Shown here: positions 62,234-64,000 of the stretch, one piece after another
Layout: each line of letters begins with the position of its first letter
Numbering within the stretch: the first letter of the stretch is position 1
NCBI GenBank assembly: GCA_011754535.1
Contig: JAAQVN010000001.1
Span: forward strand, 2,356,001-2,420,000
Source of the DNA: Enterobacter asburiae
GTDB taxonomy: Bacteria; Pseudomonadota; Gammaproteobacteria; Enterobacterales; Enterobacteriaceae
Reading direction: 5' to 3'
DNA length: 64,000 nt
Position numbers and translations under genes: made by a program
The notes under the pieces: model-generated
What the model saw: the letters and a program-made list of their open reading frames with translations, nothing else
Databases searched by the model: none
What the model was told of the DNA's origin: nothing

Positions 62234-63019
62234 TTAAAAATAATAATCAGAACTGCATAACACATCGTCTTTTTTACTTTCTTTTAAAAGAAAGTCAGTT
62301 GAGCATCGTAATATTAATGTTTTTGACGCTGGCGGATAATTAAAAATGAACCACCACTTTTGTTCTCCGCACGTGATGTTATTCCTATTGAGAAACTCAT
62401 AAAAATACGAGTCGTCACGTAATGATTGGTTTCTGTATATATGGCAATCACCATTCAGATGAAGTGCGGAGAAGGTGGGGCGAATAAACTTTTCGCCATC
62501 CTTTTGCAGACGTTTCCCAGCCTCAAAAGAGAGTAGAGATAGCACTACGGTGAGAAGCATGAGAATTAATACATATTTCTTCTTTTTTTTAGAATTTACC
62601 TCCGCACCAGTCATGTGAGGTACATCAATGGCAGGCGTGATGTGCTGACCAGGTGCTGGAGGAGTTTCTGGATTGCTTTCATTTTCAGCATGTAAAAAAC
62701 TGGTGGATAAAATAACGAATCCACGCTTAGGAATGGTTTTAATGATATCTCCTGATAAACCTGCTTTGACGAGGCTTTTCCTGAGAATAGACAGGTTCTG
62801 ATAAATTGCATTGGTAGAAACGTTAATGCCACGGGATTGCCATGCAAAGGCGTGAAGCTCATTGAGTGATACCGTTTCATCTTTATTCTGCAACAAAGCG
62901 AGCAAGCAAAGACTGGCTGGAATGGCCAGGGTGACCTGCGTCTCTCGCCGGTCATTTATGCACAATGAATGCGTAGACGAATCATAGATGACTTTGTCTT
63001 CAAGAATAAATTTTGCCAT
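62234..63019 (-). CDS. ToxR/CadC-like membrane-bound transcriptional regulator
   Basis: 261-residue one-component regulator. An N-terminal OmpR-type winged helix covers about 1-108 (VSLNELHAFAWQSRGINVSTNAIYQNLSILRKSL, IIKTIPKRGFVI). A flexible Pro-rich linker, a positive stop (KKKKK) and a single TM at about 149-167 follow. The periplasmic domain of about 90 residues has four cysteines. MarT/GrvA-type regulators have this form and often control adhesins. Ten bases separate its stop from the FidL-like start. AT-rich composition suggests transfer and H-NS silencing. Confidence 0.82.
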   Translation of the reverse strand: MAKFILEDKVIYDSSTHSLCINDRRETQVTLAIPASLCLLALLQNKDETVSLNELHAFAWQSRGINVSTNAIYQNLSILRKSLVKAGLSGDIIKTIPKRGFVILSTSFLHAENESNPETPPAPGQHITPAIDVPHMTGAEVNSKKKKKYVLILMLLTVVLSLLSFEAGKRLQKDGEKFIRPTFSALHLNGDCHIYRNQSLRDDSYFYEFLNRNNITCGEQKWWFIFNYPPASKTLILRCSTDFLLKESKKDDVLCSSDYYF

Positions 63020-63308
63020 ATCCGTTTATATGCCGCAGTAGTAAGCCACTAATTACTCAATAAAAGAATATCATGCAATTTTAAAATGTACAATTCAATA
63101 CACTTGAAAAGGTTTCACGAAACCTTCACAGCACGCCCATTACCACATAAGCCCGTGAAAAATAAGGAATTAAAAATTAAAAAAGCATTCAGAATTTTAT
63201 GAGTTGCTTCTGGATTGTCATTTTAAGAATATTAATAGTAAAGAGGGCGACAAAGCCTTTCAGGTATATAAAGCTGTGTGTTTAACTACCTAAATATGAG
63301 AAGAAGAT
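63020..63308. promoter_or_regulatory. AT-rich divergent control region with an 8-2-8 palindrome
   Basis: No coding frame was seen. AAGGTTTC-AC-GAAACCTT at 63109-63126 is a perfect palindrome 90 bp before the ToxR-like gene and is a candidate operator for it. The surrounding sequence is strongly AT-rich, with many A and T tracts. Confidence 0.45.
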
Positions 63309-63614
63309 GTGAGAAGTGCAGACAAGACAAAATCATATTCGAAAGTCCTTAACGAATTAACTAAAAAGAATTTAACAAAAACCCTTCAGTTTTATGGATT
63401 TATAGAGTGCGCAAAAATACTGCGTTTTCTTTCACTAATGGTAGAGGGTGAAACGTTGGACTTGCCAGCCTTGAGGTATATACTTGCAAATCTTAACGAA
63501 TGTATTAATAAGCACGCTCGTGATTACAGGGATGAGGTTCACCTCAACTATTTTCACTCACTTTTTGAACTGCGAACCAAAATAGAGTTTGTGACATCTG
63601 TTAACATTACTTAA
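63309..63614 (+). CDS. Small helical protein of unknown function
   Basis: Not recognised. 101 residues, charged and predicted mostly helical (KVLNELTKKNLTKTLQFYGFIECAKILRFLSLM, ALRYILANLNECINKH), no signal peptide or membrane segment. The start is GTG at 63309 behind a weak AGAAGA. It is divergent from the ToxR-like regulator and lies just before another unrecognised gene, so it may belong to the same AT-rich island. Confidence 0.55.
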   Translation: MRSADKTKSYSKVLNELTKKNLTKTLQFYGFIECAKILRFLSLMVEGETLDLPALRYILANLNECINKHARDYRDEVHLNYFHSLFELRTKIEFVTSVNIT

Positions 63615-63642
63615 AACTTTAATCTCATGAGTTATCATAACT

Positions 63643-64000
63643 ATGTCTGAAACTCCAAAGCTTTTCACCAGTGAACACACAACTAATGCATGTATTGTTC
63701 TTACGGATAATTATTATCTTTATTTTGGGGTAGCATCAAGCTTACCGGATTACACATGTATTCATGTGCCATTAACTGATTACAAAGCTATCAACATTGA
63801 TTGTTCCACTCCTTTTGTTCTCATTGATAGTAAAATATTATTTATTCGAGCATGGGGTAATTTCACGGCACTGTTTGAGCGTTACCCACTAGGAAGGTTT
63901 GTTTGGTTACCCTGTGGTCCTAAAGAGCGATATTTACGGGATGACGCCTTAGCTATACGCTCTTGCGATCTGTGCGATATTATGTCGTTTCGAAATGCTA
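63643..64000 (+). CDS. Unrecognised protein, N-terminal part only (runs off window)
   Basis: Open frame of 119 codons from the ATG at 63643 to the window end. It starts MSETPKLFTSEHTTNACIVL, with no signal peptide and a mixed alpha/beta-looking sequence (TDNYYLYFGVASSLPDYTCIHVPL, RFVWLPCGPKERYLRDD). The size and setting would suit the N-terminal domain of a regulator, but the C-terminal half is not visible, so no function is given. Confidence 0.6.
   Translation, partial: MSETPKLFTSEHTTNACIVLTDNYYLYFGVASSLPDYTCIHVPLTDYKAINIDCSTPFVLIDSKILFIRAWGNFTALFERYPLGRFVWLPCGPKERYLRDDALAIRSCDLCDIMSFRNA

Noticed and set aside
63309..63614. AriR/YmgB-type biofilm regulator
   Set aside because: Similar in size and helical content, but no specific sequence motif in common could be identified.
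1..64000. CRISPR arrays, tRNA or rRNA genes, insertion sequences, integrases or prophage genes
   Set aside because: No repeat-spacer pattern, cloverleaf, transposase or phage protein was recognised on either strand.

Overview
The window is a chromosomal segment of an enterobacterium. Nearly every backbone gene has a recognisable Escherichia coli or Salmonella counterpart: ydcJ, opgD, rimL, ydcK, tehB, ydcL, ydcO, ydcN, rlhA, yncJ, ydeE, eamA, marBAR, marC, sotB, ptrR, sad, glsB, yneG, uxaB, yneE and tam. Between them sit accessory genes that E. coli K-12 lacks at these positions. High GC over most of the window, a Mn-catalase operon and a urea ABC transporter suggest the Enterobacter cloacae complex or a close relative (Leclercia, Lelliottia). 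The species call is inference. No rRNA, tRNA, CRISPR array, insertion sequence or prophage was found.

Layout. 1-3.7 kb: a truncated cyanide-insensitive-type bd oxidase subunit I and the stress operon yciG-yciF-(small membrane protein)-yciE-katN, all on the minus strand. 4.3-24 kb: the ydcJ-to-yncJ backbone, interrupted by an esterase/LysR/aminotransferase/binding-protein block, a peptidase T paralogue divergent from a peptide-binding protein, and an AraC/EamA exporter pair. ydcH and tehA are missing. 24-34.5 kb: accessory genes, namely a small secreted protein with Rcs-like boxes, a probable sRNA, ftrA-rhodanese, a MetE-like methyltransferase with MetR and MetJ sites, the nitrogen-controlled urtABCDE urea importer and Zur-controlled zinT. 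34.5-40 kb: ydeE-eamA-marBAR-marC-sotB with the full mar control region. 40-52.3 kb: two PhzF paralogues, then ptrR-sad-[MCP]-glsB-yneG-[diguanylate cyclase, GNAT]-uxaB-yneE. The mar-to-tam block runs opposite to the E. coli order relative to the ydc block.

52.3-58.4 kb is an accessory block between yneE and tam: three GNAT acetyltransferases, then a secreted alpha/beta hydrolase, an OmpR-type response regulator, its sensor kinase and a DipZ-like membrane thioredoxin. The hydrolase and dipZ promoters share the same two sequence blocks at exactly the same 42-bp spacing. This looks like a small self-contained two-component regulon and is the best candidate here for an undescribed system. 58.4-61.6 kb: tam, then a NUDIX hydrolase, a DeoR repressor and a nucleoside-deoxyribosyltransferase-like protein that share TTGCAYG repeats, then a VOC protein. 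61.7-64 kb turns AT-rich and carries a ToxR-like membrane regulator with a FidL-like partner and two unrecognised ORFs. It looks like the edge of a horizontally acquired regulatory or surface-structure island.

Regulatory predictions come from reading motifs by eye and were not tested by matrix scoring. Start codons were set by ribosome binding site and by agreement with remembered family lengths.
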